This document shows positions 1 through 5,371 of a DNA stretch of 6,689 nt, piece by piece; position 1 is the first letter of the stretch; every line of letters starts with the position of its first letter. The notes under the pieces were generated by a model. The model saw nothing but the letters and a program-made list of their open reading frames with translations. It was not told the origin of the DNA and did not search any database. The DNA is from Chloroflexota bacterium (GTDB lineage: Bacteria; Chloroflexota; Dehalococcoidia; SHYB01; JACPQI01), in NCBI GenBank assembly GCA_016190545.1, contig JACPQI010000071.1:1-6689 (forward strand). The letters are read 5' to 3'. The translations under genes were made by a program, and so were the position numbers.

Positions 1-85
1 CATGCACACCATCCAGCACGCCGATGGTGACCACGGCGTCCCTGGACAGCGCGAGGCCGTTCAATTCAGGCAAGAGGTCGCTCAA
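1..85 (-). CDS. ribF: RibF (riboflavin kinase / FAD synthetase), N-terminal fragment
   Basis: The minus strand from 85 to 1 encodes 28 residues that end in the string VVTIGVLDGVH. This is the first nucleotide-binding motif (V-T-I-G-x-F/L-D-G-V-H) of the FAD synthetase domain that opens bifunctional RibF. RibF phosphorylates riboflavin to FMN and adenylates FMN to FAD in the cytoplasm. The gene runs off the left edge, so the rest of the synthetase domain and the kinase domain are not visible. The start chosen is TTG at 85-83, the only start codon in frame close behind an AGGAG at 103-99; the 13-base spacing is long, so the start is uncertain. A perfect TATAAT lies 41 bases upstream of it. The gene is divergent from the RNA candidate at 210-437. 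Confidence 0.72.
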   Translation of the reverse strand, partial: MSDLLPELNGLALSRDAVVTIGVLDGVH

Positions 86-125
86 GCCGGAAGGCGGGCT
101 CCTGTGCGTGATAGCGGTTCACCCA

Positions 126-131
126 ATTATA
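126..131 (-). promoter_or_regulatory. -10 box of the ribF promoter
   Basis: The minus strand reads TATAAT at 131-126, a perfect -10 hexamer, followed by a leader of about 34 bases to the proposed ribF start. No good -35 hexamer is visible at 16-18 bases upstream. The promoter would be back-to-back with the one driving the RNA candidate on the plus strand. Confidence 0.5.
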
Positions 132-172
132 GAGCGTGGCTGACATTCAGGTATTTTTCGGGTTGTTCCTAC

Positions 173-203
173 TGGACAACCCCTTGCCAGGGGGTGATAC
201 ACT
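173..203 (+). promoter_or_regulatory. Promoter of the structured RNA candidate (extended -10)
   Basis: A TGGACA hexamer at 173-178 is followed after 19 bases by TACACT at 198-203, and the -10 box carries the extended TG motif (TG at 195-196, one base before the box). The predicted transcription start is near 209-211. The spacer is longer than ideal, which an extended -10 can tolerate. The downstream region has no protein gene on this strand, so the promoter should serve the RNA at 210-437. Confidence 0.5.
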
Positions 204-209
204 AAAGAT

Positions 210-437
210 GGAATCGAAAAAGGAGAGGAGGTGGAAGCCCGCTGGTAACTATCGAAGAGACTAACCTTCTCGGGCCCACCCCCTGCGTCACGATAGGTTA
301 GGCCCAGAAAGTCTCGAGCAATCGGGACGGGCAACCCGGCAGGACTGGTGGGTACACCAGCTAGCAGGGGGTCTGGCCTGGGAAGACCAACAACTGAATA
401 GACAGGAATGTGAGCGCTCCGGCTAGCCGGAGCGTTT
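210..437 (+). ncRNA. Candidate stand-alone structured RNA, family unknown
   Basis: No convincing protein gene covers this interval. It is bracketed by an extended -10 promoter and an intrinsic terminator, giving a transcript of about 225 nt. Visible helices are: 231-234 with 276-279 and 237-241 with 271-275 (GUGG-AA-GCCCG against CGGGC-CCAC); 280-286 with 364-370 (CCCCUGC against GCAGGGG), closing a multibranch domain; a 7-bp hairpin at 311-328 with a GCAA (GNRA) tetraloop; a 6-bp hairpin at 345-360; a 3-bp hairpin at 329-337; and 371-374 with 384-387. The loop segment 246-254 can pair with 291-300 (nine pairs, one bulged G), which would form a pseudoknot reaching out of the first hairpin. 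The universal conserved blocks of RNase P, tmRNA, SRP RNA and the common riboswitches were not found, nor the single long hairpin of 6S RNA. Function is unknown. It could also be a degenerate relic, but the intact promoter, helices and terminator argue against that. Confidence 0.55.
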
Positions 438-440
438 CTG
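415..440 (+). terminator. Intrinsic terminator of the RNA candidate
   Basis: A perfect 8-bp stem (CGCTCCGG at 415-422 with CCGGAGCG at 427-434) with a CTAG loop is followed by TTTCTGG. The U-tract is short but the stem is GC-rich. No T-run follows on the minus strand, so it points rightward and ends the RNA that begins near 210. Confidence 0.65.
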
Positions 441-488
441 GTACTCAGTCACCTTATAGACCCTTGCATAAAGGGCTAAACACCACCT

Positions 489-588
489 CGTCATTGCGAG
501 TCCCCGATGAAATCGGGGCGTGGCAATCTGGAGGTGTGGGGGGTGCGCCCCGTCCCCGCCAGATTGCTTCGCTCCGCTCACAATGACG
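489..588. repeat. 100-bp palindromic MITE-like repeat, copy 1
   Basis: The two ends are near-perfect inverted repeats: CGTCATTGCGAG at 489-500 and CTCACAATGACG at 577-588. Inside, GGCAATCTGG at 522-531 is mirrored by CCAGATTGCT at 559-568. A separate hairpin, CCCCGAT-GAA-ATCGGGG, occupies 502-518. End sequences of the type GTCATTGCGAG...GAAGCAATC are a familiar class of dispersed non-coding bacterial repeats. It sits between the RNA terminator and the end of queG and encodes nothing. A related, more degenerate element lies at 4993-5083. Confidence 0.75.
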
Positions 589-624
589 ATTGGGGGCGAT
601 GTTTGGGACTCAATGCATGCCCTG

Positions 625-1788
625 TTAGTTTGCCCGAGTACTGGTTGTCCCCAGGCCTTCCCGCGCCGCCTGGATCTCTTCCCGCACGCTCTCGTCCGTC
701 TCCGCCGACAGGGCATCGTCCAGTGCCTGCGACGCCTGCTCTCCGCCGATGCGACCCAAGGCCCAGGCGGCATGGCCCCGCACCAGCGGCGACTCCTCCC
801 GTAGCGCCCGCGCCAGGGCAGGCACGGCGCGCCTGTCGCCGATGTTGCCTAGCGCGACACAGACGTTGCGCTTGAGGCCGGTCAGCTTGGCGCGTTTGAT
901 GGGACTGCCGCTGTAGACGCGCTGAAAGTCGTCTTCACCCATTGACAGGACGCGCAGCAGGTCGGGCCGGTAGCGCATGGCGTCGCGCGGGCGAAAGGCC
1001 GGCTCGGCGCTTTCCGTGGCGTGGCGAAGGTTGACGGGGCAGACGTCCTGGCAGATATCGCAGCCGAAGACCCAATCGCCCATCAGGGAGCGCAGGCCGC
1101 GAGGGATGGGGCCGCGACATTCGATGGTCAGGTAGGAGATGCAGCGCCGGTTATCGACGACGTGGGGGGCGACGATGGCGCCGGTGGGGCAGGCGGGGAT
1201 GCACGCCGTGCATCGGCCACAGCTCTTGGACAGCGGCTTATCTTCGGGCAGCCCCAGGTCCGTGACCACCTCGGCCAGAAAGACCCAGGAGCCGAAGCGC
1301 GGCGTGAGGAGGTTGGCGTTCTTGCCGGACCAGCCCACCCCGGCGCGGGCCGCCACGGCCCGGTCCAGCATGGGGCCGGTATCGACGGAGACGTAGGTCT
1401 GGCTGGCGCCCAGCGCCCGCAGGCCCTCGGCGAAGCGCTTGAGCTTGGCGCGAATGATGCGGTGGTAGTCCTCGCCCCAGGCGTAGCGGGAGACGCGGCC
1501 AACGAGGGGTGTCGTATGCGATGCGCCCTTCGACAGCCCGTGCGCTGGGCCCGCCGTATAGTAGTTCACCGCCAGGGCGATGACGCTGCGGGCGGCGGGC
1601 ATGTGCCGCTGCGGGTGGCACCCGCGCCTGACGCGCGACTCCGTGTACCAGGGCAGGCCGTCCATGAGGCCGTCCCGCAGGCGCTGGAGAGCGACGTGCT
1701 CGTCCTGGGCGAAGGGTGCAGCCGAGGTCACGCCGACCAGGTCGAAGCCAAGCCGCGCGGCGAGACGTCGCACCTCGCTGGTGGTCAC
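625..1788 (-). CDS. queG: Epoxyqueuosine reductase QueG
   Basis: This 387-residue protein reduces epoxyqueuosine to queuosine at the wobble position of GUN-anticodon tRNAs, using cobalamin and two [4Fe-4S] clusters. Residues 136-142 (DTGPMLD) hold the conserved Asp that acts as proton donor in characterised QueG. The cluster region follows: C190-x2-C193-x2-C196-x3-C200-P, then C243-x2-C246-x3-C250-P. Residues 308-380 form HEAT-like (PBS-lyase type) repeats used for tRNA binding, as in the longer QueG forms; the length is normal for those. The GTG at 1788 is chosen because the frame is closed upstream by a stop near 1816 and the QueG N-terminal alignment begins here. The ribosome-binding site is poor (AGGA three bases before GTG, GGAG ten bases before). 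The 5' flank is Rhs debris ending 5 bp away, so expression signals may be inherited from that island. Confidence 0.95.
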   Translation of the reverse strand: MTTSEVRRLAARLGFDLVGVTSAAPFAQDEHVALQRLRDGLMDGLPWYTESRVRRGCHPQRHMPAARSVIALAVNYYTAGPAHGLSKGASHTTPLVGRVSRYAWGEDYHRIIRAKLKRFAEGLRALGASQTYVSVDTGPMLDRAVAARAGVGWSGKNANLLTPRFGSWVFLAEVVTDLGLPEDKPLSKSCGRCTACIPACPTGAIVAPHVVDNRRCISYLTIECRGPIPRGLRSLMGDWVFGCDICQDVCPVNLRHATESAEPAFRPRDAMRYRPDLLRVLSMGEDDFQRVYSGSPIKRAKLTGLKRNVCVALGNIGDRRAVPALARALREESPLVRGHAAWALGRIGGEQASQALDDALSAETDESVREEIQAAREGLGTTSTRAN

Positions 1789-1793
1789 GGTTC

Positions 1794-1919
1794 CTACGCT
1801 CCGCTCAGGGCGATCTTCTCATTGTAGCGGTTCACGTAGTGGGTGGTGGACCCGCCCTCCACCTTCTTCACGCGGTTGCCGTCGCCGTCGTAGGAGCAGG
1901 CGACATGGCGTAATTCCAT
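1794..1919 (-). pseudogene. Orphan Rhs/YD-repeat core fragment (41 codons)
   Basis: An open frame from ATG 1919 to TAG 1794 reads ...CSYDGDGNRVKKVEGGST..., a canonical YD/RHS repeat (YDGDGNRVKK). It continues with YVNRYNEKIALSGA, which lines up with PNKYYEKDIVSGEATTYY of the larger Rhs fragment at 2488-3540. It stops where the core should go on, so it is a broken-off scrap, not a functional gene. Its ATG overlaps the TGA of the lipoprotein upstream by one base. Its stop lies 5 bp from the queG start. In rhs loci, short displaced core pieces after an immunity gene mark past exchange of the C-terminal tip. Confidence 0.8.
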
Positions 1920-2404
1920 CAGGATTCTGATGGAAGTTCGGGACAAGGTCTAGAAGGATCATCGAGTCGGTTGCCGTCCACTACGTTGCGAGTAACGATA
2001 ATGACCCGGCTCGTCGCTCTCAACTCTTCCCCTGTATAAATCATGCAAAAGACCAATTGTCCCTGCCCCCCCATGATGGTTGAACCATCCGGTTCGCGCC
2101 AACCTATGAGGTTACCCTTGCCTGGCACAAATTCGTAGGCTCTGACGATAGTCAAAAGACGCGCATCAGCCTTTTCAGGAGGCAATTCCCCAAATCTTCG
2201 GGTTTCGTACGCGCGGTACACTCCTGCCGTTATGTACGCGACGCTAACGGGTTGCGATGGCTCGCCTTTCGCGCTGGCGATTTTGATTCTAATCGGGGAC
2301 GCCGTCTTGTTAATGACAGTCCATTTCTCGAAGCGGTCACAACCGACAGTTATGACTGCGAGCAGCAGCGAAAACGTCGCTGCTGCGACAGCGAGAGTCC
2401 GCAT
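1919..2404 (-). CDS. Small lipoprotein, candidate immunity protein for the Rhs tip
   Basis: I do not recognise a named family. From ATG 2404 the protein is 161 residues and begins MRTLAVAAATFSLLLAVITVGC, a lipoprotein signal peptide with the lipid-accepting Cys at residue 22 (T-V-G-C; the Thr at -3 is slightly atypical). The mature part looks beta-rich, starting with FEKWTVINKTASPIRIKI. The frame is open back to a GTG at 2491 that overlaps the Rhs stop as GTGA, a coupling arrangement, but that start would put 29 residues before the signal peptide. The internal ATG is preferred on that ground, although no clear Shine-Dalgarno precedes it. Its place directly behind an Rhs C-terminal tip is where cognate immunity genes sit, so an immunity role is inferred from position only. 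GC is clearly lower than in queG. Confidence 0.65.
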   Translation of the reverse strand: MRTLAVAAATFSLLLAVITVGCDRFEKWTVINKTASPIRIKIASAKGEPSQPVSVAYITAGVYRAYETRRFGELPPEKADARLLTIVRAYEFVPGKGNLIGWREPDGSTIMGGQGQLVFCMIYTGEELRATSRVIIVTRNVVDGNRLDDPSRPCPELPSES

Positions 2405-2487
2405 CAGGTTGACCGCGCGACGATCTTTCCTAAAGCTTGTGGTCTCTTGACTCCACATCTCGCGATGACTCCCCTCAAAATGCGATC

Positions 2488-3540
2488 TCACTTAGGTTTC
2501 ACCACCCAAAAGGTCGCCTGCTGTCTCGTACGATAGGCCGCTCGCTCCATACTCGCGTCGACCCCTCTTGGTATCAAGCGTGAAAGACCATAAGCTGCGC
2601 TAAATGTCCAGTCCCACCCCCACCAAGTAACTCGTTGCTGAATGTGCTCCGACTCATGAACCAGAAGACCAATAGTTAGGCTCTCCATGTCTTTGAACAC
2701 GATGCGACCCCGCGAGATGGTGAATGCGTCCGCCCCGGGAGGCACCTGGGACTTGGTAACATCTACGGAAACGTTGTGCGGCTCTCCATTATCAAAGGTC
2801 ATGGTAGTGCGAATAGGGTCTCTCTTTGTCGCAGAAGCTTGTGGATTGCTCACTTGAATAGCTGTCTGCTCACTCGAGACCACGATGACCGTGCCTTGAT
2901 CTAGGGTGCTCACAGACGTATGGCGGTCCAGTTCGGCTAGCGTTCCTCCAAACTTCTGCTCCATCTGGTGCTCGAAGTTGTTGTCATTGATGATGTTGGC
3001 CATCCTGACCCAGACCTCAGGCACAGCGGAAGAAGGCAAGGTGGCTATAACAAACTGGGCGCCAGCTACCTCGGCATCTCTATGGTGCCGTCCGGTTGGG
3101 TCTGTATACCGAAGTGGGTTGTTGACGGTGTAGCTATACCGATTCAGGCTCTGCGGGTCGCGGTAGTCCGGCACGACATCATCTGCGCTCACAAACCTCC
3201 CGATCGCCGCGTCATAGTACCGCGCCCCGTAGAAGTACAGCCCGCCGCTGTCCAGCCGCTGCCCCGTGAACTTCCTGTCCGTCCCCAGCGTGCCTGTGCT
3301 GCTGCGTGTCGCGCCGAAGGGCAGGTACTTGATGGTGCTCACCGTCGCGCCGCTGCTGTCGGTGCTCGCCGCCGTGCCCGTCAAATGGTCTTGGTGGATG
3401 TATTCGAGAGTTGAAGCCTTCCTGAGCGCCATCAGCCTGCTCCCCAAGTAATAGTACGTCGTCGCTTCTCCCGAGACGATGTCCTTCTCGTAGTACTTGT
3501 TGGGGTAGACCACGGTCTGCCCCCGCTCCGACCGCAGCAC
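2488..3540 (-). CDS. Truncated Rhs core fused to a zincin-like C-terminal toxin domain
   Basis: Residues 1-150 are the last part of an Rhs repeat-associated core: DHLTGTAASTDSSG, KYLPFGATRSSTGTLG, GLYFYGARYYDAAIGRFVSAD and the closing NPLRYTDPTG. Residues 151-350 are a variable tip unrelated to the core. It carries HESEH at 295-299 (HExxH zinc-binding motif, in context LLVHESEHIQQ) and an Asp/Glu-rich end with MERAAYR at 331-337, whose Glu332 could be a third zinc ligand. Rhs proteins deliver such tips as toxins through secretion systems or on the cell surface; a metallopeptidase activity is inferred from the motif. The native N-terminus of more than a thousand residues is missing. The first start codon available is GTG 3540; the frame itself is open back to a TGA at 3625. 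The following lipoprotein overlaps the stop if its GTG is used. This is most likely a displaced orphan tip that is silent unless recombined into a full rhs gene. Confidence 0.8.
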   Translation of the reverse strand: MLRSERGQTVVYPNKYYEKDIVSGEATTYYYLGSRLMALRKASTLEYIHQDHLTGTAASTDSSGATVSTIKYLPFGATRSSTGTLGTDRKFTGQRLDSGGLYFYGARYYDAAIGRFVSADDVVPDYRDPQSLNRYSYTVNNPLRYTDPTGRHHRDAEVAGAQFVIATLPSSAVPEVWVRMANIINDNNFEHQMEQKFGGTLAELDRHTSVSTLDQGTVIVVSSEQTAIQVSNPQASATKRDPIRTTMTFDNGEPHNVSVDVTKSQVPPGADAFTISRGRIVFKDMESLTIGLLVHESEHIQQRVTWWGWDWTFSAAYGLSRLIPRGVDASMERAAYRTRQQATFWVVKPK

Positions 3541-3558
3541 CCGGTTGCCCGTCCCCGT

Positions 3559-3584
3559 CCCTTCGCCGTTGCTCAGGACAGGCT
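3559..3584. repeat. Short palindromic-type repeat inside the Rhs remnant
   Basis: The plus strand reads CCCTTCGCCGTTGCTCAGGACAGGCT in pieces: CCCTTCG at 3559-3565 and GCTCAGGACAGGCT at 3571-3584. It resembles the common dispersed element of the form CTTCGAC...GCTCAGGACAGGCT known from many bacterial genomes. It lies where an Rhs 'YDGDGNRV' repeat should be, and the reading frame on its two sides does not match: DSYGG on one side and GTGNRVLRSER on the other lie in different frames. Identification rests on memory of the element and was not searched. Confidence 0.35.
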
Positions 3585-3640
3585 CCCCCGTAGCTGTCGC
3601 TGCCCACGCCGGTGCCGCGGTTCTTCACGTAGATGGGCGG
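3585..3640 (-). pseudogene. Possible decayed Rhs sequence upstream of the tip
   Basis: Directly after the lipoprotein stop, the same frame reads PPIYVKNRGTGVGSDSYGG. This is compatible with Rhs linker sequence leading into a YDGDGN repeat, but after 3584 the Rhs frame is shifted by one. The stretch is short and its Rhs identity is a guess from context. Confidence 0.3.
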
Positions 3641-4015
3641 TTACTCTTGCGGGGATGCAGCCTCCTCTGGGCAGACACAGATTTTCCAGCCGACCTTTTC
3701 CAACTCCAGAAACTCTTCAAACGTCCATTGTTTTCTCCACACTACCTTACCAGAGGCGTCACGAGCTTCAAACACGACGATTTCTCCAACGTGATCCCTG
3801 CGAAGAGTTACTCCATATTTGAGCTTTCTGGTCTCGCCAGCAGGAACGAAGCCGTATTCAATAGGTGGCTTGAGACGATTTTTGTAGGAACCCAGTCGAT
3901 ACATAGTAACGTCCGTCTGCAATTGGTTTTCCACAAGAATGTCTACTCCTGGCTCACATGCGACAAGCACGAAGAATGCCTCAAAGGCCAAAAGTAGGAC
4001 CGCGGCTTTTTTCAT
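3641..4015 (-). CDS. Small lipoprotein of the Rhs island, possible immunity protein
   Basis: The 124-residue product starts MKKAAVLLLAFEAFFVLVAC, a clear lipoprotein signal peptide with lipobox L-V-A-C and the lipidated Cys at residue 20. The mature chain (DILVENQLQTDVTMYRL... then VPAGETRKLKYGVTL...) looks like a small beta-sandwich and ends with a Cys pair, ICVCPE. I do not recognise the family. Its layout resembles the other lipoprotein at 1919-2404: Cys, a few residues, then V-x-N and an alternating hydrophobic strand. This makes distant relationship possible but unproven. It ends 16 bp before the frame of the Rhs remnant closes. In a displaced-tip array it would be the immunity gene of a tip cassette that has been lost or lies farther upstream. 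GC is about half, well below the neighbouring reductase. Confidence 0.65.
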   Translation of the reverse strand: MKKAAVLLLAFEAFFVLVACEPGVDILVENQLQTDVTMYRLGSYKNRLKPPIEYGFVPAGETRKLKYGVTLRRDHVGEIVVFEARDASGKVVWRKQWTFEEFLELEKVGWKICVCPEEAASPQE

Positions 4016-4095
4016 CGGGGTGCCTAACCCAACAACATCCTACGTCGAAGCCGTGCCGCACCCATCATAGGCGTTGAACCCCTTGTGCCTCCGGC

Positions 4096-4911
4096 CTAGC
4101 CGACGATATCCTCGCCGCCGTCGACGTTGATGACGTTGCCGGTTATCCACTGGGTACCCGCCACGCTGAGGGCGGCGATGGCCTGGGCCACGTCCTGCGG
4201 TGTGGTCATGCGGCCGCTGGGGTTGCGGGCGGTGGCGCCCTTGATGAGGGCGTCGGCGCCGGGGATCTTGAGGAGGGCCGGGGTCTGGGTGACGCCGGCG
4301 CAGACGGCGTTGGCGGTGACGCCGCGCGGGGCCAGCTCCACGGCAAGCTGCCTGATGTGGGACTCCAGGGAGGCCTTGGCGGCGGAGACGGCGCCGTAGG
4401 AAGGCCAGATGCGGTGGGAGCCGGCGCTGGTCATGGCGAAGATGCGGCTGCCCTGGCCCAGGAGGTTGCGCGCCGTCATGTCCTGCACCCAGTAGACCAG
4501 GCTGTGGGCCATGACGTCCAGGGTCATGTCCATCTGCTTCTGGTTGATGGTGTCCTGAGCGTTGGGGGCGACGAAGAGCTTGAGGGTGCCGAAGGCGAGG
4601 GAGTGGAGCAGCACACGCACCTGCCGGGGGCCGCCGTCGGCCTCCAGCTTCTGGACGATGCTGTCGAGGGTGGCGCGCCGCTTCTGCTCGTCGGCGGCGT
4701 TGATGTTGAAGAAGACGGCCTGGCGGCCCAGGGCCTTGATCTCGCTCACGACGCGCTCGGCGTTGGGGAGGGTAGTGCGGGTGTCCAGGTGGGCGCCGAA
4801 GATGTGCATGCCGGCCCGGGCCAACTCGAGGGAGGTGGCGGCGCCGAAGCCGCTCGATGCGCCCAGGACCAGCGCCCACTGGTCGCGCAGGATGTCCTTC
4901 TGTTCTTCCAC
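4096..4911 (-). CDS. SDR-family reductase, FabL/FabI-like enoyl-ACP reductase
   Basis: The 271-residue product is a Rossmann-fold short-chain dehydrogenase. The cofactor loop is GASSGFG at 17-23. Residues 103-108 read HSLAFG, matching the H-S-x-A-F signature of FabI/FabL enoyl reductases. The catalytic site is S162 with Y172 and K179 spaced as Y-x6-K, the enoyl-reductase spacing and not the Y-x3-K of ketoreductases. The C-terminus ITGNVINVDGGEDIVG is typical of the family. It probably reduces the enoyl-ACP double bond in fatty-acid elongation; another SDR substrate cannot be excluded. The frame is open well upstream, but that extension only translates the repeat at 4993-5083. The GTG at 4911 is chosen because GGAGG lies seven bases before it (4923-4919) and the family alignment begins there. 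It is transcribed toward the Rhs island, 80 bp from the first lipoprotein, with no obvious terminator between. Confidence 0.85.
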   Translation of the reverse strand: MEEQKDILRDQWALVLGASSGFGAATSLELARAGMHIFGAHLDTRTTLPNAERVVSEIKALGRQAVFFNINAADEQKRRATLDSIVQKLEADGGPRQVRVLLHSLAFGTLKLFVAPNAQDTINQKQMDMTLDVMAHSLVYWVQDMTARNLLGQGSRIFAMTSAGSHRIWPSYGAVSAAKASLESHIRQLAVELAPRGVTANAVCAGVTQTPALLKIPGADALIKGATARNPSGRMTTPQDVAQAIAALSVAGTQWITGNVINVDGGEDIVG

Positions 4912-4952
4912 GGTCAGACCTCCAGATAGATAGTGGCGGGCACGTTGGCGCC

Positions 4953-4961
4953 ATTGTAACA
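4953..4961 (-). promoter_or_regulatory. Extended -10 promoter of the reductase gene
   Basis: The minus strand reads TG-T-TACAAT from 4961 to 4953, an extended -10 element one base from consensus. No good -35 hexamer is seen, as is common for extended -10 promoters. It predicts a leader of about 35 bases carrying the GGAGG at 4923-4919. Confidence 0.5.
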
Positions 4962-4992
4962 AAAATCGTTGCCGTTCCAGTGTGGTGTTCCT

Positions 4993-5083
4993 GTCATTAC
5001 GGGCATATATGCCCAGAATGACGGAGTGCCGGGTCCACCCTTCCTCCAGGTTGCTTCGTCGGCTACCGCCTCCTCGCAATGAC
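4993..5083. repeat. Composite palindromic repeat, degenerate copy 2
   Basis: The left part (4993-5022) is an inverted repeat: GTCATT and AATGAC flank a perfect 14-bp palindrome, GGGCATATATGCCC, at 5001-5014. The right part (5048-5083) reads AGGTTGCTTCG...CTCGCAATGAC, the same terminal class as the right end of the repeat at 489-588. It looks like two family members joined or a rearranged copy. It fills most of the 307-bp gap between the reductase and the desulforedoxin-like genes. It encodes nothing and lies upstream of both divergent promoters. Confidence 0.65.
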
Positions 5084-5134
5084 AATTCGCATCGCGCATT
5101 TCGGAGACAGGACACCAGCCTTCCCCGTCACAAG

Positions 5135-5163
5135 TTGACGGGAGTGGGCGTCCTGGCTATACT
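5135..5163 (+). promoter_or_regulatory. Strong sigma-70-type promoter of the desulforedoxin-like pair
   Basis: TTGACG at 5135-5140, a 17-base spacer and TATACT at 5158-5163 are one base from consensus in each box. The start of transcription should be near 5170, giving a leader of about 50 bases to the first gene. Confidence 0.75.
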
Positions 5164-5218
5164 TTCCCCTTGGTCAACCAGAGCGATGTTTTCTCTCTAT
5201 CGGCAGGGGGTATCCAGC

Positions 5219-5347
5219 ATGGCAAACCAGACCGGCAAACGGTATACCTGCTCGAAATGCGGCTCCGAGTTCATCGTTACCAAGGGCGGCGACGGCACCA
5301 TGGAGTGCTGCGGCCACCCTATGCAAATCAAGACCGCCGCAAAGTAA
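5219..5347 (+). CDS. Desulforedoxin-like metal-binding mini-protein 1
   Basis: The 42-residue product carries C11-x2-C14 and the adjacent pair C30-C31 followed by GHPM. This is the four-cysteine iron site of desulforedoxin and of the N-terminal domain of desulfoferrodoxin. Such a site binds one rubredoxin-like Fe (or Zn) and could carry electrons in the cytoplasm, for instance in oxygen or superoxide defence of anaerobes. No superoxide reductase domain follows, so this is the small domain on its own. The ATG at 5219 is chosen because AGGGGG lies eight bases before it (5205-5210); an in-frame ATG at 5186 lacks such a site. It is the first gene of a two-gene operon with its own near-consensus promoter. 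Confidence 0.85.
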   Translation: MANQTGKRYTCSKCGSEFIVTKGGDGTMECCGHPMQIKTAAK

Positions 5348-5371
5348 CGGTCAGCCACAGGAGGTCATCGC

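Noticed and set aside
65..145. Minus-strand frame reading MSATLYNWVNRY..., similar to a transposase helix-turn-helix
   Set aside because: It is only 26 codons, it is preceded directly by a stop, and it overlaps the TATAAT and leader of ribF, so chance is more likely than a transposon relic.
119..334. 71-codon minus-strand open frame across the RNA candidate
   Set aside because: No recognisable protein features; it runs antisense through clear RNA helices and a divergent promoter.
210..437. RNase P RNA, tmRNA, 6S, SRP RNA, FMN (RFN) riboswitch or other riboswitch
   Set aside because: The conserved blocks of each were looked for and not found. The transcript has no downstream gene on its strand, and it points away from ribF, so an FMN riboswitch for ribF does not fit.
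1021..1827. 268-codon plus-strand open frame opposite queG, plus shorter ones
   Set aside because: Low-complexity Gly/Ala/Val-rich shadow of a GC-rich gene; queG itself is certain.
3545..3997. 150-codon plus-strand frame opposite the lipoprotein at 3641-4015
   Set aside because: No family features; the opposite strand has a clear lipoprotein signal peptide.
4040..4954. 304-codon minus-strand frame overlapping the reductase, ending in GFNAYDGCGTAST
   Set aside because: Arg/Pro/His-rich shadow frame. The last residues vaguely recall Rhs sequence but are too short to call.
4912..5115. N-terminal extension of the reductase frame up to 5115
   Set aside because: The extension translates the palindromic repeat; the good Shine-Dalgarno and family alignment favour the GTG at 4911.
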